This document shows, piece after piece, positions 36,148-43,852 of a stretch of DNA of 64,000 bases. The notes under the pieces are model-generated. The model was not told the DNA's origin, made no database searches, and worked only from the letters and a program-made list of their open reading frames with translations. This DNA is from Hydrogenophaga pseudoflava (GTDB lineage: Bacteria > Pseudomonadota > Gammaproteobacteria > Burkholderiales > Burkholderiaceae_C). The stretch's first letter is position 1; the number at the start of each line of letters is the position of its first letter. Where the stretch lies: NCBI RefSeq assembly GCF_031020795.1, contig NZ_JAVHJP010000003.1, positions 427,408-491,407 of the forward strand, given 5' to 3'. Made by a program: the position numbers and the translations under genes.

Positions 36148-37068
36148 ATGAGCACGAACACCGCCGTGACGGTCACCGTCACCGACAGCCCCAACCGCAC
36201 CGTGCCCGCCTGGTGGCAGGCCACGCCGTACACGCTGGTGTTCGTGCTGTTCTTCCTGATCCCGCTCGGCCTCGTGCTGATGGTCAGCTTCTGGGACTTC
36301 AACGAGTACGAACTGCTGCCAGCCTTCACGGTCCGCAACTACCTGTCCATCTTCGAGGGCTGCTCCACGCTCACCGAACACGGTGACTTCTGCGTCACGC
36401 TCTCGACCTATTTGTCCACGCTGAAGTTCAGTTTCCTGGTCTGGCTGATCACGCTGGTGCTGGGTTTTGCCGTGGCGTACTTCCTGGCGTTCCACGTGCG
36501 GTCCTCGGGCATGCAGACCGCCCTGTTCGTGCTCTGCACCGTGCCGTTCTGGACGTCCAACGTCATCCGCATGATTTCCTGGGTGCCGCTGCTGGGCCGC
36601 AACGGCCTGGTCAACCAGAGCCTGCAGGGCATCGGACTGATCGACCAGCCCGTCGAATGGCTGCTGTTCTCCGACTTCTCGGTGGTGCTGGCCTTCGTGC
36701 ACCTCTACACCATGTTCATGATCGTGCCCATCTTCAACAGCATGATGCGCATCGACCGCAGCCTGCTCGAAGCCGCCAGCGACGCCGGAGCGAGCGCCTG
36801 GCAGACGCTGTGGAACGTGATCGTGCCGCTGTGCAAGACCGGCATCATCATCGGCTCGATCTTCGTCATCACCATCGTCATGGGCGACTTCGTGACCATC
36901 GGCGTCATGGGCGGCCAGCAGATCGCCTCGGTCGGCAAGATCATCCAGGTGCAGACCTCGTACCTGCAGTTCCCGCTGGCCGCGGCCAACGCGGTGATCC
37001 TGCTGGCGGTGGTGCTCATGATCATCTGGGGCCTGACCCGGCTGGTGGACATCAGAAAGGAACTCTGA
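36148..37068 (+). CDS. PotB-type ABC importer permease
   Basis: This 306-residue protein has six predicted membrane helices. The EAA loop that contacts the ATPase is present as EAASDAGASAWQTLWNVIVP near residue 207. The N-terminal cytoplasmic tail is about 20 residues. It follows the binding protein by 20 bases and has no strong Shine-Dalgarno. It pairs with the next permease. Confidence 0.9.
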   Translation: MSTNTAVTVTVTDSPNRTVPAWWQATPYTLVFVLFFLIPLGLVLMVSFWDFNEYELLPAFTVRNYLSIFEGCSTLTEHGDFCVTLSTYLSTLKFSFLVWLITLVLGFAVAYFLAFHVRSSGMQTALFVLCTVPFWTSNVIRMISWVPLLGRNGLVNQSLQGIGLIDQPVEWLLFSDFSVVLAFVHLYTMFMIVPIFNSMMRIDRSLLEAASDAGASAWQTLWNVIVPLCKTGIIIGSIFVITIVMGDFVTIGVMGGQQIASVGKIIQVQTSYLQFPLAAANAVILLAVVLMIIWGLTRLVDIRKEL

Positions 37069-37070
37069 CC

Positions 37071-37946
37071 ATGCAAGCCCGAGTCTCCGATGCGCGTGCC
37101 GCCGGCTTCTGGCCGCTGGCGGTGGTCTTTGCCCTCTTCGTGCTGTTCATGTACGGCCCGATGGCCGTCATCTTCGTGCTCTCTTTCCAGGGGCCGGAAG
37201 GCGGCCTCACCTTCCCCATGCGCGGCTGGTCGCTGCACTGGTTCCGCCAGCTCGCCGAGGGCCTGGGCACGGTGGACATCGGTGCCGCCTTCACCCGCTC
37301 GCTGATGCTGGGCGCGGTGGTCATGGCCTTCACCGTTGTGCTGTCCGTGCTGGCCGGCCTGGCCTTCCGCAAAAAGCTGCGCGGAGGCAACACGCTGTTC
37401 TACGTGACCGTGGCCAGCCTGATCATGCCGTCCATCATCGTGTCGCTGGGCATCGGCCTGCAGTTCCGCCTGCTCGACGGCGGACTCAAATGGCTGCTGG
37501 AAGCGGTGGGCGCCACCACCATGCTGGAGGAATACGGCACTGCGCTGGGCCTGTTCACCTCGGCACTGGGTGCGCACCTCACCTGGACCCTGCCCTTCGG
37601 CCTGCTGATCATGTTCGCGGTGTTCAACCGCTTCAACCCGGCCTATGAAGAGGCCGCCCGCGACCTGGGCGCCACGCCCTGGCAGACCTTCCGCCACGTG
37701 GTGCTGCCGCTGATCGGCCCCTCGGTGGTCGGCGTCGGCATGTTCGGCTTCACACTCAGCTGGGACGAAATCGCCCGCACCTCGCAGGCCATCGGCGACG
37801 TCAACACCCTGCCGCTGGAGTTGCAGGGCCTGACGGCCACCGTCACCACGCCGGCCATCTATGCACTGGGCACCGTCACGACGGTCGTCTCGTTCGCGGT
37901 GATGGGCGTTACCGTCGGCCTCGCCATGTGGCTGAAGAAAAAATGA
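37071..37946 (+). CDS. PotC-type ABC importer permease
   Basis: The 291-residue product has six membrane helices and an EAA loop (EEAARDLGATPWQTFRHVVL near residue 190). It starts 2 bases after the previous stop. The frame is open far upstream but the methionine at 37071, before a short polar stretch and the first helix, is the natural start. Its stop overlaps the GntR start as ATGA. Confidence 0.91.
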   Translation: MQARVSDARAAGFWPLAVVFALFVLFMYGPMAVIFVLSFQGPEGGLTFPMRGWSLHWFRQLAEGLGTVDIGAAFTRSLMLGAVVMAFTVVLSVLAGLAFRKKLRGGNTLFYVTVASLIMPSIIVSLGIGLQFRLLDGGLKWLLEAVGATTMLEEYGTALGLFTSALGAHLTWTLPFGLLIMFAVFNRFNPAYEEAARDLGATPWQTFRHVVLPLIGPSVVGVGMFGFTLSWDEIARTSQAIGDVNTLPLELQGLTATVTTPAIYALGTVTTVVSFAVMGVTVGLAMWLKKK

Positions 37947-38644
37947 AGACCGCTGCCGCGCCGCCCACCGACCAGGCGATCTACGAGCGCATGGTCTCGG
38001 CCATCCTCGACCACCAGCTGCCGCCCGGCACCAAGCTGGTGGAGGACCGGCTGGCGGCGGCCTTCGGTGTCTCGCGCACGCGCATCCGGCCGGTGCTGGT
38101 GCGGCTGGCCAACGAGAAGGTGGTCACGCTCACGCCCAACCGCGGCGCATCGATCGCGGAGCCCAGCGAGCAGGAGGCGCACGAGGTGTTCGAGGTGCGG
38201 CGCATGATCGAGCCGCTGCTGGTGGAGCGCTTCATCGCCCAGGCCACCGCCGCCCAGATCCAGGCGCTCAAGGCCTGCATCCGCGACGAAGAGGCCGCAC
38301 GCAAGGCCGGCGACATGCGCCGCGCGATCCGGCTCTCGGGCGACTTCCACCTGCAGATCGCCGAACACGCGGGGCATCAGACCCTGGGCGGCATCCTGCG
38401 CGAGCTGGTCTCCCGCACCTCGCTCATCCTCATGGCCTACAGCACGCCGCACGCCCAGGTGCGCGAGGACGCCACCGCCTGCGGCTGCCAGGAACACCGC
38501 GCCCTGCTCGCCGCGATCCAGCTGCGCGACGGCAAGGAAGCCGCGCGCCTGATGCGCGAGCACCTGGAGCGGCTGGAGTCACAACTTAGTTTCACGTCCA
38601 CGCCGGAGGCCGCGCCGGACCTGCTGGAGCTGTTCGGTTCATGA
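37943..38644 (+). CDS. GntR/FCD-family regulator of the ABC-import operon
   Basis: The 233-residue product has an N-terminal winged helix (about 10-75; LPPGTKLVEDRLAAAFGVSR) and a FadR-type FCD effector domain. The FCD helices include EVFEVRRMIEPLL, DFHLQIAEHAGH and EHRALLAAI, with the Asp/His residues that bind metal in the family. It is the fifth gene of the operon, overlapping its neighbours at both ends (ATGA), and is the natural candidate to bind the paired sites at 33718-33754. The effector is unknown. Confidence 0.88.
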   Translation: MKTAAAPPTDQAIYERMVSAILDHQLPPGTKLVEDRLAAAFGVSRTRIRPVLVRLANEKVVTLTPNRGASIAEPSEQEAHEVFEVRRMIEPLLVERFIAQATAAQIQALKACIRDEEAARKAGDMRRAIRLSGDFHLQIAEHAGHQTLGGILRELVSRTSLILMAYSTPHAQVREDATACGCQEHRALLAAIQLRDGKEAARLMREHLERLESQLSFTSTPEAAPDLLELFGS

Positions 38645-39381
38645 AACGTTTGCTGGTCATCAACCCCAATACCTCGGAGCGGGTCAGCGCGCTGCTGCAG
38701 CAGCACGTGCAGGCGGCGGCCGGATCGCATGTGGCGGTGCACACCATCACCGCCCGCTTCGGCGCGCCCTACATCGCCGACGAAGCCAGCTATGCGGTGG
38801 CCGCGCACGCCGCGCTCGACGCCTGGGCCGCAGCACTGGCGGACACCGACGCCAAGCCCGATGCGGTGCTGATCGGCTGCTTCGGCGACCCCGGCCTGAT
38901 GGCGCTGCGCGAGTCCAGTCCCGCGCCCGTCACCGGCCTGGCCGAAGCCGCCTTCATCGAGGCCGCGCGCCACGGCCGCTACGCCATCGTCACCGGCGGC
39001 GAGCGCTGGGGACCGATGCTGCAGCGACTCGCGCAGGCCCTGGGCCAGGCGCAGCAGCTGGCCGGCATCCACACCGTGGCTCCCACCGGCGCACAGCTCG
39101 CGGCCGACCCCGCAGCCGCCCACCGCCTGCTGGCCCAGGCCTGCCGCGACGCCGCCCACCAGCTCGGCGTGCAGGCCGTGATCCTGGGAGGCGCCGGCCT
39201 GGCCGGCATGGCCGCCGCCGTGCAAAGCCAGGTGCCCGTGCCGGTGATCGACAGCGTGGTCGCCGGCACCCACTGGGCCCTGCGCACGCCGCCGCTGCCA
39301 CCGCAGCGCCAGACGCCGGGCTTCGACATCGCCTGGCAGGGTCTGTCCGCCGAAATGTCGGCGCTCGCACCCGGCCCATAG
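38641..39381 (+). CDS. Asp/Glu/hydantoin racemase-family enzyme lacking the second Cys
   Basis: The 246-residue product begins LVINPNTSERVS and has the first catalytic Cys in IGCFGDPG near residue 80. The place of the second Cys (usually LGCAG) reads ILGGAGLAGMA, so a two-base racemase mechanism looks impossible. It may be a decarboxylase- or isomerase-like member, or a subfamily using another base. Its operon position after an importer and regulator suggests it acts on the imported compound, perhaps a ureide, hydantoin or amino acid. Confidence 0.82.
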   Translation: MKRLLVINPNTSERVSALLQQHVQAAAGSHVAVHTITARFGAPYIADEASYAVAAHAALDAWAAALADTDAKPDAVLIGCFGDPGLMALRESSPAPVTGLAEAAFIEAARHGRYAIVTGGERWGPMLQRLAQALGQAQQLAGIHTVAPTGAQLAADPAAAHRLLAQACRDAAHQLGVQAVILGGAGLAGMAAAVQSQVPVPVIDSVVAGTHWALRTPPLPPQRQTPGFDIAWQGLSAEMSALAPGP

Positions 39382-39435
39382 ACCCGGGAGGCCGACGCGA
39401 CAGCGCCTGCCGCGCCATCGCCGCACAATGTGCGC

Positions 39436-41136
39436 ATGGTCCGCCCCACCCAACTGCTCCACCCCCAGCGCGTACCCGCCCCGGTGCGCCCCGCCGCCAC
39501 CGTGCTGCTGCTGCGCGACACACCGCAAGGCATCGAGGTGCTGATGACGCGCCGTTCGATGACGGCCAGCTTCGCGCCCGGTGCCTACGTCTTCCCCGGG
39601 GGCGGCATCGACGCCGCCGACGCGCAGAGCCACGCCCGGTCGACGCGGCGACCGACGCAGAGCGACCTGCACCTGACGCAGGCCATCGCGGCCATCCGCG
39701 AGAGCTTCGAGGAACTGGGCATCCTGCTCGCGCGCCGGTCCGACGGCACGCACCTGAACACCGCGCAGATCGCCGCGCTCGACCGCCAAGCCCCGTTCGC
39801 CGTGGAGTGCGCCGGGCAAGGCCTGACGCTCTCGGGCGCCGAGGTCTTCGTGCTCGCCCACTGGGTCACCGACCGCGACCTGCCGCGCCGCTTCGACGTG
39901 CCCTTCCTGGTCGCGCGCATGCCCGAAGGCCAGGGACCTGTGGCCGACGAGTCCGAGCAGTTCGAGCCGCTGTGGGTGCGCCCGGCCGACGCGCTGGCGC
40001 GCCATGCGGCCGGCCAGTTCTTCATCATCTTCCCGACCATCCGCACGCTGGAACGCCTGCAGGCCTATGCCACGGTGGACTCGGTGTTGCAGGCTTGTGC
40101 AGTCAACGATGAACCGCTGTTCACCAGCTGTCCGCGTGCCGGCCTGATGAACGGCCACGAATCGCGCCACATGGAGCATGAGCAACCCTTCGGCGAACTG
40201 GCCCTGGTCAGCCCGGACGGCCAGATCGTGCACGAGCTGGCCTGGCAGACCGAGCGGCCGGTACCGCTGCTCCGGAACGTGATGCGGCTGACCGCACCCA
40301 ACCCCGGCGTCATGACCGGCCCCGGCACCAACAGCTACATCGTCGGCGACCCGGCCACCGGCCACATCGTGATCGACCCCGGGCCGGACGAGCCGGCGCA
40401 CATCGAACGCCTGTGGCGCGCCGCGGGCGGCGACGTCCGCGCCATCGTCTGCACCCACTCGCACCCCGACCATTCGCCCGGCGCCCCCCGGCTGCAGGCG
40501 CTGTGTGCCGGCGCCGGCCGCGACCGTCCGCCCATCCTCGGCCTGCCCAGCGCCCCGACCTCGCGCGAGAACAGCCGCTTCACGCCCGAGCGCGCGCTGG
40601 CCGACGGCGAACGCCTGGTGCTGCAGGGCCAGGACGGCAGCACCCACACGCTGCAGGTGGTGCACACGCCCGGCCACGCCGCCAACCACCTCTGCCTGCT
40701 GCTCGAAGAAGACGGACTGCTGTTCAGCGGCGACCACATCCTCAACGGCAGCACCACCGTCATCGACCCGCCCGACGGCCACATGGGCGACTACCTCGAT
40801 TCACTCGACAAACTGGACCGCCTGTGCGCGCAGCACGGCGTGCACTTCATCCTGCCCGCGCACGGCTACGTGCTGGGCGACCACCCGCGCAGCACCGACA
40901 ACCCCGCCGCGCCGGAACACGGCGGCGCGCGCGCGGCCATCGCCCACCTCAAGGCCCACCGGCTGGCGCGCGAAGCCAAGGTGGCCCGCGCCATGCAGGC
41001 CTTGCCCGCCGGCACCATGGACGACTGGGTGAAGATCGCCTACGACGACGTGCCCGAGCGTCTGTGGCCGGTGGCCAAGCGCTCCATGCTGGCGCACGTC
41101 GAACACATCCAGAGCCTGGGAGGCTTCAACGCCTGA
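39436..41136 (+). CDS. Nudix hydrolase-metallo-beta-lactamase fusion (LACTB2-like)
   Basis: The 566-residue product joins two enzymes. Residues 20-200 form a Nudix domain with the box split by an insertion: PGGGID at 54-59, then RESFEELGI from residue 88, the arrangement seen in NUDT19-type enzymes. Residues about 265-510 form a metallo-beta-lactamase fold with the metal motif THSHPDH at 340-346, HTPGHAANHL and FSGDHIL. A C-terminal LACTB2-like helical tail ends the protein. Natural substrates may be CoA or nucleotide derivatives, or RNA for the second half; none is proven. ATG 39436 or GTG 39430 could be the start. Confidence 0.85.
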   Translation: MVRPTQLLHPQRVPAPVRPAATVLLLRDTPQGIEVLMTRRSMTASFAPGAYVFPGGGIDAADAQSHARSTRRPTQSDLHLTQAIAAIRESFEELGILLARRSDGTHLNTAQIAALDRQAPFAVECAGQGLTLSGAEVFVLAHWVTDRDLPRRFDVPFLVARMPEGQGPVADESEQFEPLWVRPADALARHAAGQFFIIFPTIRTLERLQAYATVDSVLQACAVNDEPLFTSCPRAGLMNGHESRHMEHEQPFGELALVSPDGQIVHELAWQTERPVPLLRNVMRLTAPNPGVMTGPGTNSYIVGDPATGHIVIDPGPDEPAHIERLWRAAGGDVRAIVCTHSHPDHSPGAPRLQALCAGAGRDRPPILGLPSAPTSRENSRFTPERALADGERLVLQGQDGSTHTLQVVHTPGHAANHLCLLLEEDGLLFSGDHILNGSTTVIDPPDGHMGDYLDSLDKLDRLCAQHGVHFILPAHGYVLGDHPRSTDNPAAPEHGGARAAIAHLKAHRLAREAKVARAMQALPAGTMDDWVKIAYDDVPERLWPVAKRSMLAHVEHIQSLGGFNA

Positions 41137-41154
41137 ACCAGAACACAGCCACCC

Positions 41155-41961
41155 ATGCGCATCGCCTTCGTCTCCGACATCCACGGCAACCTGGCCGCGC
41201 TCGACGCTGTCATCGACGACATCACCCGTCGCCAGGTCGATGAGGTCGTGAACCTGGGGGACACGCTCAGCGGCCCGCTCCTGCCGCAGGAGACGGCCCG
41301 TCGCCTGCGGCCCCTGCCCTGGCTGCATGTGGCCGGCAACCACGAACGGCAGGTATTGCGCCAGCCGCTGGCGCGCCAGAACGCGTCGGACGCCTACACC
41401 AGCGGTCAGCTGGCCGAAGCCGACAAGTCCTGGCTGGCCAGCCACGCCGACCCGTGCGATCCCCGCCTGCACCGCGGCGAAGTCTGGCCCGAGCGCGTGG
41501 GCCGCGACGTGGCCCTGTGCCACGGCAGTCCGCGCAGCGACATCGAGTACCTGCTGGAAACCCCGGTGGGAGAAGAGGCGCGGCTGGCCACGCCCGGCGA
41601 GGTCCGGGAACGCCTGGACGGCCGGATTCCGCAACACATCACGCTGCTGGCCTGCGGGCATTCCCATGTGCCCCGGTCGGTTCGCACCGACCGTGGCCTG
41701 CTCATCGTCAACCCGGGCAGCGTGGGCCTGCCCGCCTACGACGACGACCACCCATATCCGCAGTCGAACTACCACCGCATCGAGAACGGGAGTCCGGATG
41801 CGCGTTACGCCATCGTCGACAAGCGGAACGGCCGGTGGTTCTGCGAACTGGTCAGCGTGCCCTATGACCACGAGTCAGCTGCGCAGCAGGCCGACCTGCG
41901 CCAGCGCGCAGATTGGTCGCATGCCTTGCGCACGGGCCGGATGCCTCGGCTGGGCCAATGA
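41155..41961 (+). CDS. Calcineurin-type metallophosphoesterase
   Basis: The 268-residue product has the full metal-binding set: SDIHGNLAALD, NLGDTLSGP, VAGNHERQ, CGHSHVPR and VNPGSVGLPAYDDD. It belongs to the YfcE-like group, whose substrates include cyclic and mononucleotide diesters; substrate here is unknown. It follows the Nudix fusion by 18 bases and may be cotranscribed. Its stop lies 6 bases from the predicted 3' end of rnpB, which is convergent. Confidence 0.85.
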   Translation: MRIAFVSDIHGNLAALDAVIDDITRRQVDEVVNLGDTLSGPLLPQETARRLRPLPWLHVAGNHERQVLRQPLARQNASDAYTSGQLAEADKSWLASHADPCDPRLHRGEVWPERVGRDVALCHGSPRSDIEYLLETPVGEEARLATPGEVRERLDGRIPQHITLLACGHSHVPRSVRTDRGLLIVNPGSVGLPAYDDDHPYPQSNYHRIENGSPDARYAIVDKRNGRWFCELVSVPYDHESAAQQADLRQRADWSHALRTGRMPRLGQ

Positions 41962-41966
41962 ATAAA

Positions 41967-42341
41967 GTGTGAAGCGCGCCGATAAGCCGGATTCTGTGCA
42001 CCCGGGTTGCCCCGGATGTGACCGCCATTCCTCTGGGCCGGGGGTCGCCCACCCGGCTCGGTGCTACCTACCCGCCAGCTCCGCGGAACCACATCAACGC
42101 TGGCCTATTTGGTATTGCTGCGCGTAGAGATTGCCCGTTTCACCCCGGCTGGTCTGCCTTGCGGCACTCCCACCGGACTCGTCTCTGTTGCTCTGATCCT
42201 CACCTTAGGGCCCTTCGGGTTGCCCCGTCAGGCTGGTCGGTGGAGAGGTGTTACCTCCTACGCTGTCCTGTGCAGTCCGGACGTTCCTCCAGCACACCCT
42301 TTCGGGTCTCGTGCCAGCGGCGGTCTGGCGCGCTTCACGGA
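41967..42341 (-). ncRNA. rnpB: RNase P RNA (class A)
   Basis: The minus strand carries the hallmark conserved segments: GAGGAACGTCCGGACTGC near its 5' part, AGGGTGCAACGG-like internal pairing, and ACAGAATCCGGCTTAT near its 3' end. The two termini pair over 12 bp (GTGAAGCGCGCC with GGCGCGCTTCAC) to form helix P1, which defines the ends to within a few bases. This ribozyme matures tRNA 5' ends with RnpA protein. Its length of about 375 nt is normal for class A. Confidence 0.95.
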
Positions 42342-42345
42342 CGCG

Positions 42346-42376
42346 ATTATCCCTGTTCAGATCAGTTTTCTGATCT
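42346..42376 (-). promoter_or_regulatory. Candidate rnpB promoter inside the tail of the MATE gene
   Basis: On the minus strand GATAAT (42346-42351) lies 6 bases before the predicted RNA 5' end. It is preceded by a perfect 7-bp hairpin AGATCAG-AAAA-CTGATCT (42359-42376) that covers the last codons of the MATE gene. No good -35 is visible. rnpB may also be read from the MATE transcript. Confidence 0.4.
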
Positions 42377-43733
42377 TGCGGCGCCGCCACACCGCCTGGT
42401 AATAGCCGCTCTGAAGCACCAGCATGGTCACATAGGCCACTGGAAACGCGATCCAGATGCCCTCCAGACCCAGGCGCGCATCCAGCAGATACGCCACCGG
42501 CAGCTGCACTCCCAGGATGCAGAACACCGAGATCGCCATCGGCACCAGCACGTCGCCGCTGGCCCGCATGATGCCGCCGACCACGGCCTGGAAGCCGAAC
42601 ACCAGAATGCTCCAGAGCATCAGGTGCAGCAGGTGCTGCGCCTGCGCATGCACGCTGTCCTGCGTGAGGAACAGACCCAGCGCCCAGCCCGAAATGGCAT
42701 AGCCCAGCAGCACCAGGCCGCCGGTGAGCGCGGCGTTCAGGCCCAGCCCGGTCCTGAGGATGGGTGTCAGGCGTTCAATGCGCCCCGCGCCGATGGTCTG
42801 CGCGGCCAGGATGGACGCCGTGATGGCGATCGAGAGCGCCGGGAACTGCACGTAGTTGACGATCTGCGTCACCGCGCCGTAGGCGGCCGTGGCCTGTGAG
42901 CCATGGCCGTTGACCAGTGCCAGGATCACCAGTTCCGACAGCGAGATCACCACCATCTGCAGGCCTGTGGGCAGGCCGATGCGCATGACCTTCCCCAGGA
43001 TGACCCGGTCCAGTTTCAGCGCGTGCAGCAGTTCCCGGTCGGGCGCCAGCACATGCCCGAGACGGTGCAGCCGCAGCCCCAGGAACAGGAGCGCGGCGGC
43101 GGTGGAGACGAAGCCGGCCAGTGCTGCGCTGCGAATGCCCAAGGGCGGCAGGCCGATCCAGCCTTTGATCAGCAGCGGCGTCAGCGCCAGACCCACCGTG
43201 GTGGACAGCAGCAGGGCCAGCAGCGGCGAAACCGTGTCGCTGACCCCGCGCAGCAACTGGGTGAGCAGGATGAACACCAGCAGCAGCGGCATGAAGAGCA
43301 TCATCATGCGGGCGTAGGAGACCGCGTCGTCCAGCACATCGGCCGGCGTGCCCAGCGCCACCATGGCTTCGCGCGCGAACACCGTGCCGGCCACCGCAGC
43401 CACCAGGCCGATCACTGCGCCCAGCGTGATCGCCGTGCCGGCAATGGCCTTGACCTTGTGCGGCTCGCGCGCGCCCCAGGCCTGGCCGATCAGCACCGAG
43501 GCGCCGGCGCCCAGGCCGATGATCAGCGAGATGAAAAAGAACACGATGGGGAACATGCCCGAGACCGCGGCCAAGGCATGGGTGCCCAGCATCTGGCCGA
43601 TGAAGATGCCGTTGAGCGTGCCCGAGAGGCCCTGCAGGATGTTCGAGAGCACCATGGGCACCAGGAACACGAGGTAGATGCGCCACAGGGGTTTGGTGGC
43701 CGGCGGATGGGAGGAGTCGAAGGTCTGGGACAT
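42357..43733 (-). CDS. MATE-family multidrug/Na+ exporter
   Basis: The 458-residue protein has twelve predicted helices in two homologous halves. MATE motifs include LVPMVLSNILQGLSGTLNGIFIGQMLG at the N terminus (the first two helices), GLGAGASVLIGQAWG, and in the second half GLPTGLQMVV and QTIGAGR. MATE proteins export cationic drugs in exchange for H+ or Na+; the substrate here is not known. ATG 43733 has no Shine-Dalgarno and is immediately preceded by two palindromic sites. Its expression is probably controlled by an unlinked regulator. Confidence 0.88.
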   Translation of the reverse strand: MSQTFDSSHPPATKPLWRIYLVFLVPMVLSNILQGLSGTLNGIFIGQMLGTHALAAVSGMFPIVFFFISLIIGLGAGASVLIGQAWGAREPHKVKAIAGTAITLGAVIGLVAAVAGTVFAREAMVALGTPADVLDDAVSYARMMMLFMPLLLVFILLTQLLRGVSDTVSPLLALLLSTTVGLALTPLLIKGWIGLPPLGIRSAALAGFVSTAAALLFLGLRLHRLGHVLAPDRELLHALKLDRVILGKVMRIGLPTGLQMVVISLSELVILALVNGHGSQATAAYGAVTQIVNYVQFPALSIAITASILAAQTIGAGRIERLTPILRTGLGLNAALTGGLVLLGYAISGWALGLFLTQDSVHAQAQHLLHLMLWSILVFGFQAVVGGIMRASGDVLVPMAISVFCILGVQLPVAYLLDARLGLEGIWIAFPVAYVTMLVLQSGYYQAVWRRRKIRKLI

Positions 43734-43740
43734 GGTTTAT

Positions 43741-43772
43741 TTTACCCGGATAAATTATTTTACCCGGGTAAA
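43741..43772 (-). promoter_or_regulatory. Two TTTACCCGGRTAAA operators before the MATE gene
   Basis: TTTACCCGGATAAA (43741-43754) and the perfect palindrome TTTACCCGGGTAAA (43759-43772) lie in an 18-bp tandem 7-39 bases before the ATG. A TAAAAT hexamer within the array could serve as -10. Such sites usually bind TetR- or MarR-type repressors; none is encoded nearby. Confidence 0.7.
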
Positions 43773-43852
43773 TTAAGCGACAGCGATTGTGGTCAGGCGC
43801 CCAGCGACAATAACGGCCTTCGCTGCTTGATGAACACAAGCCCCACGAGACC

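Noticed and set aside
37943..38644. GntR gene as regulator of dapF
   Set aside because: The operators lie on the operon side of the divergent region and the gene is inside the ABC operon, so local control of that operon is the simpler reading.
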